Source: Gnetum montanum (Eukaryota > Streptophyta > Gnetopsida > Gnetales > Gnetaceae). Taken from it: DNA of 24,675 bases. Shown here in pieces: positions 1 through 9,882 of the stretch. The first letter of the stretch is position 1. Each line of letters starts with the position of its first letter. The stretch is taken from positions 849 through 25,523 of the forward strand of contig MNCI01004047.1 of assembly GCA_015680685.1 (NCBI GenBank), in the 5' to 3' direction. Below the pieces are notes generated by a model. The model made no database searches. It was not told the DNA's origin and saw only the letters and a program-made list of their open reading frames with translations. The position numbers and the translations under genes are program-made.

Positions 1-261
1 GTAGATCCTAGCTACACCATTGGGCTACCAAGCAGTCACACTTAAATGCTTGTAATCAAGTCGCACTCATTCCACTTCTAGGAGTTTAGGGGTGAGAGAC
101 TAATCGCGATGAGTAACCAATTCCTTGACTAGCCGTATACATCCGTAGATGCTTGTAATCAATTCGTACTCACACTGCGCTATGAAAGTAATAAATAACA
201 TTAAATAAACAAACAAATAAATAGACTAAGTGAATGCTGTAATGATGAAGTAATCTCGATC

Positions 262-267
262 TTTATT
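262..267 (-). terminator. LTR polyadenylation signal AATAAA
   Basis: TTTATT on the plus strand is AATAAA in the element's sense. It is about 170 bases downstream of the LTR TATA box and aligns with 9567-9572 and 7164-7169 in the sister LTRs. Confidence 0.45.
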
Positions 268-434
268 GCTGGTCATGTGCGTGTCCAAGTATGGCACACT
301 CGAATAAAGACACCGTACAATTACATTCACCATACTGCGGGCAGACACGAGAAAAAATCTAACTCTGGAGGGATCAAACTGCCAGAGCTTCGCTACTCTA
401 AAATTGGGATGTCAAATGAGGGAGAGTGGCCTCT

Positions 435-442
435 TATTTATA
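435..442 (-). promoter_or_regulatory. LTR TATA box (TATAAATA)
   Basis: The plus strand reads TATTTATA, giving TATAAATA followed by AGAGG in the element's sense. The same block is at 9741-9748 and 15898-15905. It lies just downstream (in sense) of the palindrome array and upstream of the AATAAA at 262-267, as expected for the U3 promoter. Confidence 0.6.
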
Positions 443-458
443 GAAATTGCAGTTGACT

Positions 459-568
459 GTGATATCGCATACACGATATCGTGGGCAGATGAGATATTGC
501 ATACGCGATATCGCATATGCGATATCGTGGCCCATGATATATCACATACGCGATATCACGACCCATGA
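459..568. repeat. GATATC palindrome array in E1 3' LTR
   Basis: Several units built on GCGATATCGC are clustered here, joined by short spacers such as ATAC and GTGGCCCAT. A perfect 22-base palindrome lies at 506-527, centred on CATATG. The array sits at the start of U3 just inside the LTR end, the same place as the arrays in the other LTRs. Confidence 0.8.
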
Positions 569-639
569 TATAACGTGGGTGCCTTATCATGGGTGCCTTC
601 ACACGACCGCCAACAATATGAGCAATTTCATGTCTCATC

Positions 640-1545
640 AATCTATCTTTCTTTCTGTGCTAGACTTAGGTCAAGATTCAGATCATATGTTGTTGAGAGC
701 ATAGGGAGCTCAAATTAAATCAAGAGCATTCAAAGTTTTCCATACACTAACTTGTAGGAAGAATAGCCAATAGGAAGTTTTCAAGTTGAACAGTAAGCCC
801 AAAGGGCATCATTAAGTTTTGCACTCCAATCTTTCCTCTATTTGCTAATGGTCTATGTTAGTATCTTTGTGATCTCCCAGTTGGTTACCTATACTTGATC
901 ATTGGCTTAGGGGTGGTAGTGTGTTGTCAATTTATATTCAACCCCCAAGCATTGTATTAACTCTCTAAAAGTGGCACCTGTGAAATGAGTTCCATTATCA
1001 AAAATTAGTGAACATGGCATCCCAAACCTATTTACAATATTTTGTTATATGAATCTAGCAACAGTGGATGATGTATAATCAGTAATGGCTACTACTTCTA
1101 CCCCTTTCATGTAGTAGTCAATTACTACTATAATATATGCCTTTCTATTAGACATGGGTGTGATGGGACCCATGAAGTCAATGCCCCATATGTCAAAAGA
1201 TTCCAGTGGTTGAATCCACTGTTGAGGACCTTCCATGTGAGTGGTCATCCCCCCATCTCATTGACAACATTCACAAGACTTGACAAAATGGTGGGTAACC
1301 CTAAATATTGTAGGCCAATAGTATCCTTCCATCAATATTTTTATGGCCATGCATCTCCCTACATAGTGGCCTCTGTAAGGCCCTTCGTGAACATCCTGGA
1401 GAACGCGCAATTGATATTTGTTAGGGACACACCAATGAGTTAAGCCATCAGCACACACCTTGTAGAGGTGTCCATTGATTTCCATGAAGTATTTGATCCA
1501 ATGAAGAAATTGTTGCTTCTTTCTAAAATCCAAATCTTGTGGCAT
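640..1545 (-). pseudogene. Integrase pseudogene (E1)
   Basis: Integrase inserts the cDNA copy into the chromosome. The N-terminal zinc-binding part (1258-1545) shows HEGPYRGH, KILMEGYYWPT and a final CECCQ, the usual H/C-rich domain of gypsy integrases. The catalytic core (about 900-1248) shows GIDFMGPITP with the first Asp, then FDNGTHF near 1000 with the second Asp. The expected third acidic residue, in the QVEVTN-type motif near 890, is read as a stop (QV*VTN, GAG to TAG), so the frame is broken at a catalytic position. The C-terminal part (640-880) is recognisable only in fragments. Non-functional as read. Confidence 0.85.
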
Positions 1546-1559
1546 CTCTTGAGTGATAA

Positions 1560-2110
1560 GATAGGTGAGGATACCATTATAGCATGTTGCTTTTGCAAGA
1601 GTTTGTTCACTTATTTCTCTTGTAAAGAGGAGTTCATCTAGAAACTAATCAAAGATTGGGCTCTGCTTCTCTTTATTATCCCATTGTAAGTGAGAGAGGT
1701 GGTCAATGACCACATTCTCAATCCCTTTTTGATCTACCATTATGAGATAGAATTCCTATAAGATCACAAGCCACCATATGACATGAAGACCCACCAGCTT
1801 ATTCATGAGGAAGCATATTTTACTATGATCTATATGGACAAATACTTTGTAACCAAGCACATAGTACCTAAACTTTTCCAAAGCATATGCCACTATCATT
1901 AACTCCTTTTTCATGGTGGTTTAATTTAACTATGCTCCCACAATGCTTCAACTCATGTAATGAATGTAATATGGATGTTTCTTATCATCCATCTACATTA
2001 GCACTAATTCCAAGGCATAGTTAGATGCATCCTTCATGATATGAAAGAGTCTGGACTAGTCTGGTGCTTATAGGATTGGTGTTTCTATGAGTTTCTCTTT
2101 TAACTGTTGG
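1560..2110 (-). pseudogene. RNase H domain pseudogene (E1)
   Basis: This stretch lies between RT and integrase and translates, with stops, into the tether and RNase H region of a gypsy polyprotein. Recognisable pieces in order are KFRYYVLGYKVFV, HIDHSK (normally YTDHA) and VDQKGIENVVIDHLSHLQ, followed by the SPIFDxFLDE stretch that leads into integrase. RNase H would degrade the RNA strand during reverse transcription. In-frame stops make it inactive. Confidence 0.75.
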
Positions 2111-2119
2111 AATGCATGT

Positions 2120-3085
2120 TCACATTCCTTGGTCCAGATGAAAAGGTGCATCTCTCTTTGTAAGCTCTACCAACGGATTTGCAATCCTAGAAAAATTATC
2201 TATAAATTGTTGGTAGTAGCCATTATGTCCAAGGAATGACCAAACATCTTTTATGGTCTCTTGTTGGCATGTTATTCCTTGGATGACCCTTATCTTTTCT
2301 GGGTCTACCTCAATCCCTTTTTGCAAAATTTGGTGTCCTAGCACAATGCCTTCTTGGACCATGAGATGGATCATTTGCCAGTTGAGCCACAAGTTTGTGT
2401 TAACACATCTCTTCAACACTTGCTTAAGGCGGTCCAAGGCTTGCTCAAATGTAGCTCCATAGGTGGAAAAGTCATTCATGAAGACTTCAACACCACTATC
2501 GATCTATTGTTGGAAGATACTAAAGACCAAGCATTAAAAGGTTTCAAGGGCATTGCATAGACCAAATGACATCTTACAATATGCAAAAGTCCCACAGGAA
2601 CTCATGAATGTTGTCTTGGCTTGATCTTCTAGCACAATTTGGATTTGGTTATAGCCACTATAACCATCCAAGAAGCTATAAAAATAATGCCCAGATATGG
2701 TGTTCAATACTTGATCCACAAATTACAATGGAAAATGATCTTTAAATGTTGTCATATTCAACAGCCTGAAATCAATGCAAACCCACCATTTGCCACCCTT
2801 CTTCGACACAATTACAAGTAGGATAATCCACTCACTATCTATGATTGGATAGATGAACCACACCCTAAGGAGTTGTTCAATTTCCTCTTCAATGATTTGC
2901 TTCAATTTTGGATTCAGCCATCTCTGTGATTGCCTTCTAAGCTTCATGGTTGGGTTAGTGTAAATGTGATGTTGACATATCCTTAGATCGATTCTTGTTA
3001 GCTTTGGATATGACCAAGCAAAGGCTGTTGGCCATTTGTTAGCTACCTTCAATAGCTTTTCTTTTTTTAGGAGCAAGTTTGGCAT
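2120..3085 (-). pseudogene. Reverse transcriptase pseudogene (E1)
   Basis: Two frames cover the RT domain. The fingers region (2723-3085) contains IIEEEIEQLL, FIYPI and CIDFRLLN. The next piece (2534-2719) has motif A in FLDGYSGYNQI and the CKMSFGLCNA block. The palm and connection piece (2120-2479) carries VFMNDFSTYG where relatives have FMDD, so one of the two catalytic aspartates is Asn. It ends with WSFLGHNGYYQQFI, the usual SFLG motif. A stop or shift separates the pieces near 2500 and 2720. Clear homology, dead enzyme. Confidence 0.92.
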
Positions 3086-3449
3086 TAATTATGACCAATT
3101 TACCATTGTTCAAAAATACATATTGCATGTCGGTCAGTATATTTTTTAGCTTAGAGGCTCCTGCTTAAAGTTATCAAGGATTTCCAACTCTCCTCAATAG
3201 GTGTCATTATCTTCATTGGAGAGTTTGGAATGAACTTATTCAATTTCTTCCATGCCTTCAACACAAGCACATGTCAAGCTATCTATTTGCTTCTATTTGA
3301 ATTAGCTATCAGCCACTAGGTGCTCTCCTATTTTGTGGCTGCTACGTACAAACACATTTAAATATTAAATTCTTATGCACACCGATTACATTCTTTAATG
3401 TATGTACTCTTGATAGATCAAATATTTTGCACGCAATTGCACCCATTGT
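3086..3449 (-). other. PR-RT spacer of E1, no separate gene
   Basis: This is the variable linker between protease and RT in the same polyprotein. Only low-similarity fragments are visible, for example a piece resembling the matching E2 stretch near 11890, and there are many stops. Confidence 0.5.
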
Positions 3450-3950
3450 CATTGTACTTAATCCATAGAATACACTTCTTCTCAATCTTTCCTAGTTAAT
3501 TTTCCTTATATATTTCTAAAGATAGGTCCCTTATACCCATACGTGCGTCGACCATGCTTAACCAAGCTCTTCCCATAATGATGGAAAAGTCATTGTTGCA
3601 GTTGTCCACCTTGATCACCAAAAAATTAGTAGGTAAGGACCACCCACAAATTGTGGTCACAATGTCCACTACTAAGCCTAGAGGGATAGTAATTAACTAA
3701 TTTTCCAACTCTAAATAGATGTTTCTCTTCTTGAGAGGTGGTAGGTTCCATGCATTGTACATGTCATGGGAGATGAGATTAACTCTATAACCAAAGTCAA
3801 GAAGAGCCTTGCATGGCTCATGTCTAGTGATCTACAAGTAAATGAGTGGACTTTCTATGTCAAATATTTTCATAGGAAGATTTCTAGCCTTGATCCAATT
3901 GGAAACAACATGACTTAGCATCATAGTGTAGATCCTAGGCAGCACTTGGG
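3450..3950 (-). pseudogene. Retropepsin-type protease pseudogene (E1)
   Basis: The translation parallels the better-kept E2 protease at 12023-12586. It reads NLISHDMYNAWNL, ITIPLGLV, ICGWSLPTNFLVI and IIMGRAWLS in the same order. The active-site DSG is altered to DFG in this copy. The protease would process the Gag-Pol polyprotein. Stops occur, for example before LITIPLG, so it is inactive. Confidence 0.82.
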
Positions 3951-6394
3951 TTGAAGGGCACTTGAAGGTATTTGATGCAAAGGATGAGGGTGCTCGAGAT
4001 GTAAGATGATTAGCCGAACTAGATTATGAGGGTTGAAGAGGACTGTTGATTCAGAAGAAAGGCCCTTTTCTTGATCTATTATATAGACCACTTGGCTAGA
4101 AAGCTAGTTGTGAATGTACAACCCTCATAGCATTTCATTGTTGTGATTGTGGATGAATCTCATCATGCATGGATGGAGTAGGAGATAAATGGTTTGAAGT
4201 TGGAGGTGCACATGCAAACTAATGCAGAGGATGATATGGATATGGATATGGATTTTTTCCTTGAGTAAATGGTAAATTTGTTCGTTGGTACTCTTGAGGG
4301 TACTAGTGATGCTAAAATGACGTATGACTTGTAGAGCTTCTAAAGGAGATGGCTTGCTAAACATAGTACCCATATGGATCTAGTTGCCTATAAGGGTAAT
4401 ACTGCCTTGGCAGTGGAATTCCTCATGATTGTGGTTGGTACCACTATTAGTATTGTTCATAAGGTTGTGGAAGAGTTTCACTTGGGTAGTAAGCTTGTTG
4501 TTGTTGATGGAACTGCCTTGGACTACCTTAAGAATAAGGTAATCATCTAGGTGCCTACCTACATGCTAGTGTAGGATTCAAGGCATACACCCCAAACTCT
4601 TGTATGTGTCACACCACAAGGCAACAACCCTTTGGATGTCCATATTGATAGATGTCATAGTTAGTTTCATCAAAGTCAGTTTTCACAACTTCCTCTACTG
4701 CGACAGCTTTGCCCTTACCTCTTTGGTAGGCACATTCAACTTCTTGTCACCGTCTATAGTTACAATCACTATTTTGCTCTTTGGATTCTTTAACAATCCT
4801 CATAGTAGTTTGAAATTTTTCATCCAAAGAGTCCCATAATTTCTCAACCTTTTCCAAAATATCAAAAACATATTTTTGGATGGAAAAGGTTTTCCTATTC
4901 ACCACTTTATCGAGCGGTGATTCCTCCTTCTCACAAATTCAAACCTCTTGTTTTCTAATGGAAGGGTCCCTATTATACTCTTCTACACTTTCCATTTTTC
5001 ATAGCTCACCTTCTTCTTTTGTTACCTTCTCAATTAGAATTTGGATCTAATGAGCTCTCTGTTCAGATAATCTCCCTTGGGCATACATCCCAAGAATTCT
5101 TCTAGTTTCTTCTCTACGCCCATCTATAATGTGGCAAAGTTGTTCCCTCTAAGAATAACCATGGCCAGGGCATCGGTGTAAGAGTGAATAGTACCTACCC
5201 ATGGTGGCATTCAATGGTTCATGTGTTCCCTGTTTCTAGCCTTGGATTTTCCTTCTAAGATTAGACACTCTGGAGTATATCTAATATTTGTCATTAAATA
5301 TCTCCAACATGGTACTCCATTGACAAATGGATTCTAGCTCCAAGAACCAATACCAGCTTTCAGCTTCCTTAATGAGTATCCTTGGGAAAAGCTTGAGTTT
5401 CTTCCATTCATTCTCTATGTTCTGTAAGGCACAAGCATCATGGAAATCTTGAAGATGTGTCTGCAGATCAAAGTTATATCCCCCTTCAAATCTTGGAATA
5501 TTATTCATGTCTAAGCACTTGATCTGACTATCTTTCATATGCCTAGTTGGAATTTAACTACCTCTGCAATATTGAGCATACTTCAAGTCACTAACAGAGG
5601 TTCATCATCATCACTGTGTTGATGAAACTAATGATGGTTTCGGCCACCCCTTCTATCTTGGTGGCCTTCATGGTCATTATTATCTCGTTAATCACCTTCA
5701 TCATGATTATTTCAATGGCAACTTCTATGAGATCATCAAATGAAGAGAAATGTTTGGGATCAAATGAAGAGGATGAAGAGGAAGGTGGACTGCCATAGTC
5801 ACCATGGTGTCCACCATCACTCTTTTTCTTATTACGATCATCATCCTTAGATCCCTTGCTATTGTGATGCTTTCCCAAGTCCCTACCTTGACTATCACTT
5901 TTTCTTGAGCCTAGTTTATGAATAGTGGATTTCATGTTTAGGTTCACACCCTTGTCACCAGTATCAAGGGGTGGAGAATCTTCTTATTGAGAACCTTCAG
6001 TAGGAGGATCCTCATTATCATCTTGATTTAATAGGAATAAGGGATTAGTGTAATGTTTTTCCTTTGTAGCCTCATGGAGTTTCTCCTAACATTGATCTCA
6101 TTTGTGTTGTATTTTAGTGGGACAATATTTTCAAGTGTCATAACCATCCATGACATATTCCTCATGAAGATTTTCCATGCCCAACTTCTTAAGGATTTTA
6201 AACAGCATCTTGGGCACAAATCGATCGACAAGCAAGACAACATTACCCTCCATATCATGCCATCGCAACTATTCATCCTGATGTAGGATGAAGGTGAACT
6301 TTGACTCAAACTTATTTAGATGAGTATATACTACTTTGCATTCTTGTGGGACTGGTGGTTTAACTTCTTCGTGATTGTGAGAAGAAGAAGACAT
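3951..6394 (-). pseudogene. gag pseudogene (E1)
   Basis: The start ATG at 6394 is followed by a serine run (MSSSSHNHEE), like the E2 gag start at 15036. An N-terminal block (VVYTHLNKFES, FTFILHQDE) ends at an in-frame TAG (6269-6271). A charged low-complexity region (about 5591-5947) follows, then the retrotransposon gag domain (5281-5538; PRFEGGYNFD, LKLFPRILIKEAESWYW). The zinc-knuckle remnant YGHPKGCC lies near 4620, and a proline/glutamine/tyrosine-rich tail (4340-4590) includes YYPYRQLDPYGYY. Frameshifts lie between 5591 and 5538 and beyond. Gag would form the particle shell and bind RNA. Confidence 0.85.
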
Positions 6395-6532
6395 TTTGCA
6401 AAACAAAATAAAATTATTAGTCTTCTTTTATAATTGTATGTATAGCAGGAATTATGTTAACGTTGAGGTTTGTACAATGATATTAATGGTATTCACTTAA
6501 ACCTAAATAGCACACATTTCAACAAACAAAGT

Positions 6533-6549
6533 CCCCAGCAATGGCGTCA
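6533..6549 (-). other. Primer-binding site (tRNA-Asp type), E1
   Basis: In the element's sense this reads TGACGCCATTGCTGGGG, matching 14 of 17 positions of the complement of the plant tRNA-Asp 3' end (TGGCGCCGTTGCCGGGG). It is one base inside the LTR edge at 6551, exactly where a minus-strand primer site should be. Confidence 0.85.
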
Positions 6550-6550
6550 A

Positions 6551-7480
6551 TGATGAGCAACTAGGTACTCCTATGTCCAACCATACAAATCATAAAGCGT
6601 TCGCATGCAATCCAATCAAATTCCATGGATTTTGTCATTTTTGATGCACTAGCCTTCTAGGAAGTGAATCTTACCTTAAGGTCAATTATTGTCTTCCCAA
6701 GTACACTTGAGAGGTACATTGGTATGATTAAGTGTAATTAAGGCATCTAAGTTTTATTATTTTGTATTTTATGGTTTGGTTATTTTAAAAGGAGATAGAA
6801 TAATTAGATTGACTAATTTAATTTAACTAATTAACTAATGTCTAACTAGCCCTAACATAAGCATCCAGTCCCACTTTCCGTACACATCTTGAACCAACAT
6901 ATCCACTGTTGGATGACCAAACACTATGCTACTGGGCATACTAAGCAATAACGCTACTAGGATTACCAAGTGAATACATGTTACGCTCGAAGCATTCATA
7001 CTTATGTGTGTAATTTATCTTTTCTTAATTGCCTTATTAACTTAATTACTAGAAATAATTAATAAATAATTGCAACATTAAATAGATTATTGAAAACATT
7101 AAATGCATAAATGAAAATAGCTAATCTATCTAAAGTGCTGCAAGGTTTATCAAAAAGCCCATCTTTATTGCTGCACACACTGTTGTGCTTAGGTACAACA
7201 ATGCTTGAATAAAGATCTGTACACTTAATGACTCCTGCTGCAGGCACTTAGGAGGAAGATTTTAACTTTCAAATGGAAAGACTACAAGAGCTTTATTGCA
7301 ACTACAATCTCTTATTGCCATAAATGCAGCTGTAGGTGCATACTTATAGCCAAAAACCAACACTACGTCAACGAGGCCTCGTTGACACATGATATGATGT
7401 GTCAATGGGGCCTCATTGACACATGATACAATGCATCGATGTGGCCTCGTCAATGCAACCAACCAAACTACAACTCATCA
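6551..7480 (-). repeat. 5' LTR of E1
   Basis: It begins TGATGAG and ends CTCATCA on the plus strand, a perfect 7-base terminal inverted repeat of the TG...CA type, and abuts the primer-binding site. Internal blocks matching the other LTRs include the CCCACTTTCCG/ACACC region near 6870, CATCTTTATTG near 7162 (AATAAA in sense at 7164-7169) and GAATAAAGATCTGT near 7206. A weaker TATA (TATAAGTA in sense) is at 7341-7348. The outer 110 bases carry a palindrome array unlike that of the other LTRs. The right flank is ATAAC; the matching duplication would lie left of the window. Confidence 0.82.
7367..7455. repeat. 34-base tandem palindrome array in E1 5' LTR
   Basis: A perfect 20-base palindrome GTCAACGAGGCCTCGTTGAC lies at 7367-7386. 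A near copy is at 7401-7420 (GTCAATGGGGCCTCATTGAC) and a weaker third is centred at about 7445, giving a regular 34-base period. The spacer is ACATGATATGATGT or a variant. It holds the same U3-start position as the GATATC arrays elsewhere but has an unrelated core. Confidence 0.85.
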
Positions 7481-8429
7481 ATAACTAAGAATGATATCAT
7501 AATTAAAGTTAACAAAAATTGGATGAAGATCTTGAATATCTTCAACATCAAAATGTCTTTGAAGCCTACATGCATTTCATTAACTCATAAATATAACATT
7601 CATAATCTAAATTTTGGCTAAAAAATAGAAATAAACATGTAACAAAAACAAGATTTAGCATCACCTAAGATGCATAAGAGGATTTTCTTAATCTTCAAAA
7701 ACATATAAGAATTGTAAAAAAAAATTTATCAAGTTATTAGAAATCTTTGTAAGAACTTATCAAAATGTGAGAAATTATTGTGACAAATGGGATCTAAAAA
7801 TTTGTAATGGGAGAGCTCAACTGAGAAAAAAGATTGTTGCAAGAATGTGAGAAATGGGAGCACTTCAACTATAAAGAAGTATAGTAGCAACTCAAATGGA
7901 TACAAAATTGAGTAAGAAAGGAGAACGAAAAAAGTTCACTCACTTATTTGGACATTTTTAATGCTCCATTTATGTTATAATGAGGCTCATGATCTTCATT
8001 ATAGCCTAAGGAGTGTAGAGGTTTTAGATTTTCTCTTCAAGTGAGACTAACTTTTTCTCCTTTTTATTTTCTCTTTTAGCTCCTTATATGCAAAAACTAC
8101 ACTTTTCTAAGCTATATAGCTATTTTAAACATAATAGTTCTAATCTCTATATGACTTGAAATGTGAAAAGAAACTAAAGATAAAGTATGGGCATTGCCCA
8201 AAATTCATGACATCCTTTCCAAATGTCTACCTTCAAATATGGATCACATGCCTTTTTAGTATTAATATGGAACTAGTGGAATCCAAGATGGAGATCCAAG
8301 AAATCAACAAATTTCCTTGATATTACATCTTTATTCATACCCTCTTGGTCCTTTCTTCTTCCTTTAAGTTATAATTGTCATGGATTTATTAAATTTTTTA
8401 ATTAAAATTTAAATTTAAATTGAATCTTT
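7481..8429. other. AT-rich sequence, no gene seen
   Basis: This stretch lies between the E1 LTR and the 3' end of the LINE coding remnant. I see no coding frame, RNA gene or repeat structure. It may be LINE 3' untranslated sequence plus older flank, but no poly(A) tail (poly-T on the plus strand) is convincing. Confidence 0.5.
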
Positions 8430-9023
8430 ATTATGTTTAAATACTCATAGGATTTATTGGACAAATATTACATTTTCAAGAAAAATAAGGATAGACTCTA
8501 CAAATTAACGAAGCGCCAATGGGAGTAGCAAAAATAAATCATAGAAGTTTTTTTGTTGTAACATTATAATATTATTTCAAATGGGTAGTTACAAAAAAAG
8601 AAAGAAATACATGTAATTCATCTTTAATATCTCTTAACCTACACAACTTACAAATGTGCTCTTCTTGGGGAACTTGAATCCATCTTTCACTTTCAATTCT
8701 AATATGCTGACAACTTAAGAAAAGCTTGTTGATAGCATTCTAATACTTTATTAGAATAGATACTAAGTGATAGTAAGATTTTTTATATATTTATTAGATC
8801 TAATGCAATGTAAATTAAATTATTTCTTACCTTCTGCATTAAACCACATCTGTGTTGCAACCTTTTACTTGACTAGTTAGAAAAAATGCTTAGGATTTTG
8901 CTACACATCCTCCCAAAAGATATTCCATTTACTCAATCATTAGAGTCCATGAAAATACCTACCATGGTCTCATGAATCCTCAAGAACTACTTTAGAAAAT
9001 TTCTCTTTTCTTGAGATACACAG
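8430..9023 (-). pseudogene. LINE ORF2 C-terminal fragment
   Basis: On the minus strand around 8590-8710 the reading is HIRIESERW, VPQEEHICKLC and DIKDELHVF. This is the pattern of the LINE C-terminal region, whose usual form is an RIExGRW stretch, then CxxC, then an EDExHF stretch. The part nearest 9023 (ISRKEKFSKVVLED) continues from the piece ending at 16026 across E2. Downstream of 8570 a decayed FYDLF-like tail is visible to about 8430. Stops are present. Confidence 0.75.
9019..9023. repeat. Target duplication of E2, left (CACAG)
   Basis: CACAG directly precedes the 3' LTR of E2. The partner at the far end (16026-16030) is CATAG. The one C/T difference is consistent with age. Confidence 0.75.
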
Positions 9024-9566
9024 TGATGAGTGGCGAGGTACCCCTACACTCAGCCATATAAATACAAGTGTTACATGCGCGATCCGATTGAACTCCGCGG
9101 ACTAAGTGCCTACACGCCTTATGGAACACTTAAGGTTAATTATTCGTTGTCTTCCCAAACTTACTTATATTTTTCATGGTGTATGGTTAAGTAAGTCTAA
9201 GGTATATGATTTTTATAGCTTTTCTGTTTTATCTCCTATGCTGATAAGGTGAAGGGTGAAGAGACTAATGACTAACTCTAACTAACTAACTAAGCCTTAA
9301 TTAACCTAGCATCAGCATCCATTCCCACTTACCGTTCACACCCTAAACCAATGCAACCTTGGTTACCAAACGCTAGTCGTTGCTGGGATCACCAAGCGTC
9401 ACTTACGTGCTCGAAGCGGTCGTACTGAGGCACTTAACTAGGAGAGAAGGGTTGAGAGAGATTTAATAACTAATAAAGCATTTAAATGATAAACAATAAA
9501 TAAAAATAAATAAAATTCCTATTTAGCCTATTTCATGCACTACAAGGTTTATCTAAGAAGTTCATC

Positions 9567-9572
9567 TTTATT
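9567..9572 (-). terminator. LTR polyadenylation signal AATAAA
   Basis: The sense strand reads GGCAATAAAGATG, about 170 bases after the TATA box. In the sister 5' LTR the same site (near 15723) reads CAGAGA, so only this 3' copy keeps the signal. Confidence 0.5.
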
Positions 9573-9740
9573 GCCATACACAAACATGTGTTCAGGTACA
9601 ATATTTTCTTGAATAAAGATCCGTTCACTTTGGAGCTCCTACTGTGGGCACATGGAAAATATTCTATTTCTAGAGGGATCAAACTACCAGAGTTTCACTA
9701 CAGTCTAGGCCTAGAATGAGAAACAAGGGAGACCGCCTCT

Positions 9741-9748
9741 TATTTATA
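9741..9748 (-). promoter_or_regulatory. LTR TATA box (TATAAATA)
   Basis: TATAAATA in sense, followed by AGAGGCGG. The position is conserved in the 5' LTR (15898-15905) and in the E1 3' LTR (435-442). Confidence 0.6.
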
Positions 9749-9762
9749 GATTTGATGACGCA

Positions 9763-9862
9763 CTACAATATCGCGTATGTGATATCGCAGGGAAAGACGC
9801 AATATCGCGTACGCGATATTGTGGGGGATGCGATATCATGGCCCATGCAATATCGCGTCCCA
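9763..9862. repeat. GATATC palindrome array in E2 3' LTR
   Basis: Six (A/G)ATAT(C/T) cores in CG-flanked contexts lie 12-20 bases apart, ending at the LTR edge. Variants such as AATATCGCG and GCGATATTG look like CpG-decay products of GCGATATCGC. Confidence 0.75.
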
Positions 9863-9866
9863 TCAT

Positions 9867-9882
9867 ACCCCCATGACTGAAT
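9867..9882. repeat. Direct repeat beside 3' LTR
   Basis: ACCCCCATGACTGAAT here recurs exactly at 11690-11705, and its first 13-base core (with a leading T) recurs at 10417-10429. The copy here covers the likely polypurine tract. Confidence 0.85.

Larger units (their letters stand above)
1..568 (-). repeat. 3' LTR of E1, partial
   Basis: It aligns by eye with the LTRs at 9024-9865 and 15180-16025. Shared blocks include CTTTATTGC near 261, GAGGGATCAAACTGCCAGAG near 369 and CCTCTTATTTATAG near 430, in the same order. The window starts within the U5/R side, so the outer end is missing. The inner edge is placed at 568, where ACCCATGA corresponds to the CCCATCA end of the E2 LTRs. No clear polypurine tract survives beside it. 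Confidence 0.7.
1..7480 (-). mobile_element. Athila-like Ty3/gypsy element E1, decayed
   Basis: On the minus strand the order is 5' LTR (6551-7480), primer-binding site, gag, protease, RT, RNase H, integrase and 3' LTR (1-568), which is Ty3/gypsy order. Athila-like affinity is inferred from the RT segment around VFMNDFSTYG, the protease motif IIMGRAWLS and the tRNA-Asp primer site. The copy is incomplete because the window begins inside its 3' LTR. Every coding domain is interrupted by stops or frameshifts. The two flanking LTRs differ more than LTRs of one insertion usually do, so the unit could be recombinant. Gag-PR-pol identity is firm; that both LTRs belong to one insertion is less so. 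Confidence 0.85.
9024..9865 (-). repeat. 3' LTR of E2
   Basis: It starts TGATGAGTGGCGAGG and ends GCGTCCCATCA on the plus strand. It is collinear with 15180-16025. In the element's sense it has the palindrome array (U3 start), TATAAATA (9741-9748) and AATAAA (9567-9572). The short G-rich sequence ATGGGGGTA in sense directly inside the LTR (9866-9874) is the likely polypurine tract. Confidence 0.93.

Noticed and set aside
459-568. CRISPR-like array
   Set aside because: Units are palindromic, irregular and lie in LTR U3 of a plant element; no spacers of even length and no cas genes.
438-704. Open frames on both strands over the GATATC array
   Set aside because: They arise from a palindromic repeat that reads similarly on both strands; the peptides are repetitive and have no domain.
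6028-6309. 93-codon minus-strand frame in E1 gag
   Set aside because: It is out of frame with the gag product that starts at 6394, whose homology to E2 lies in another frame.
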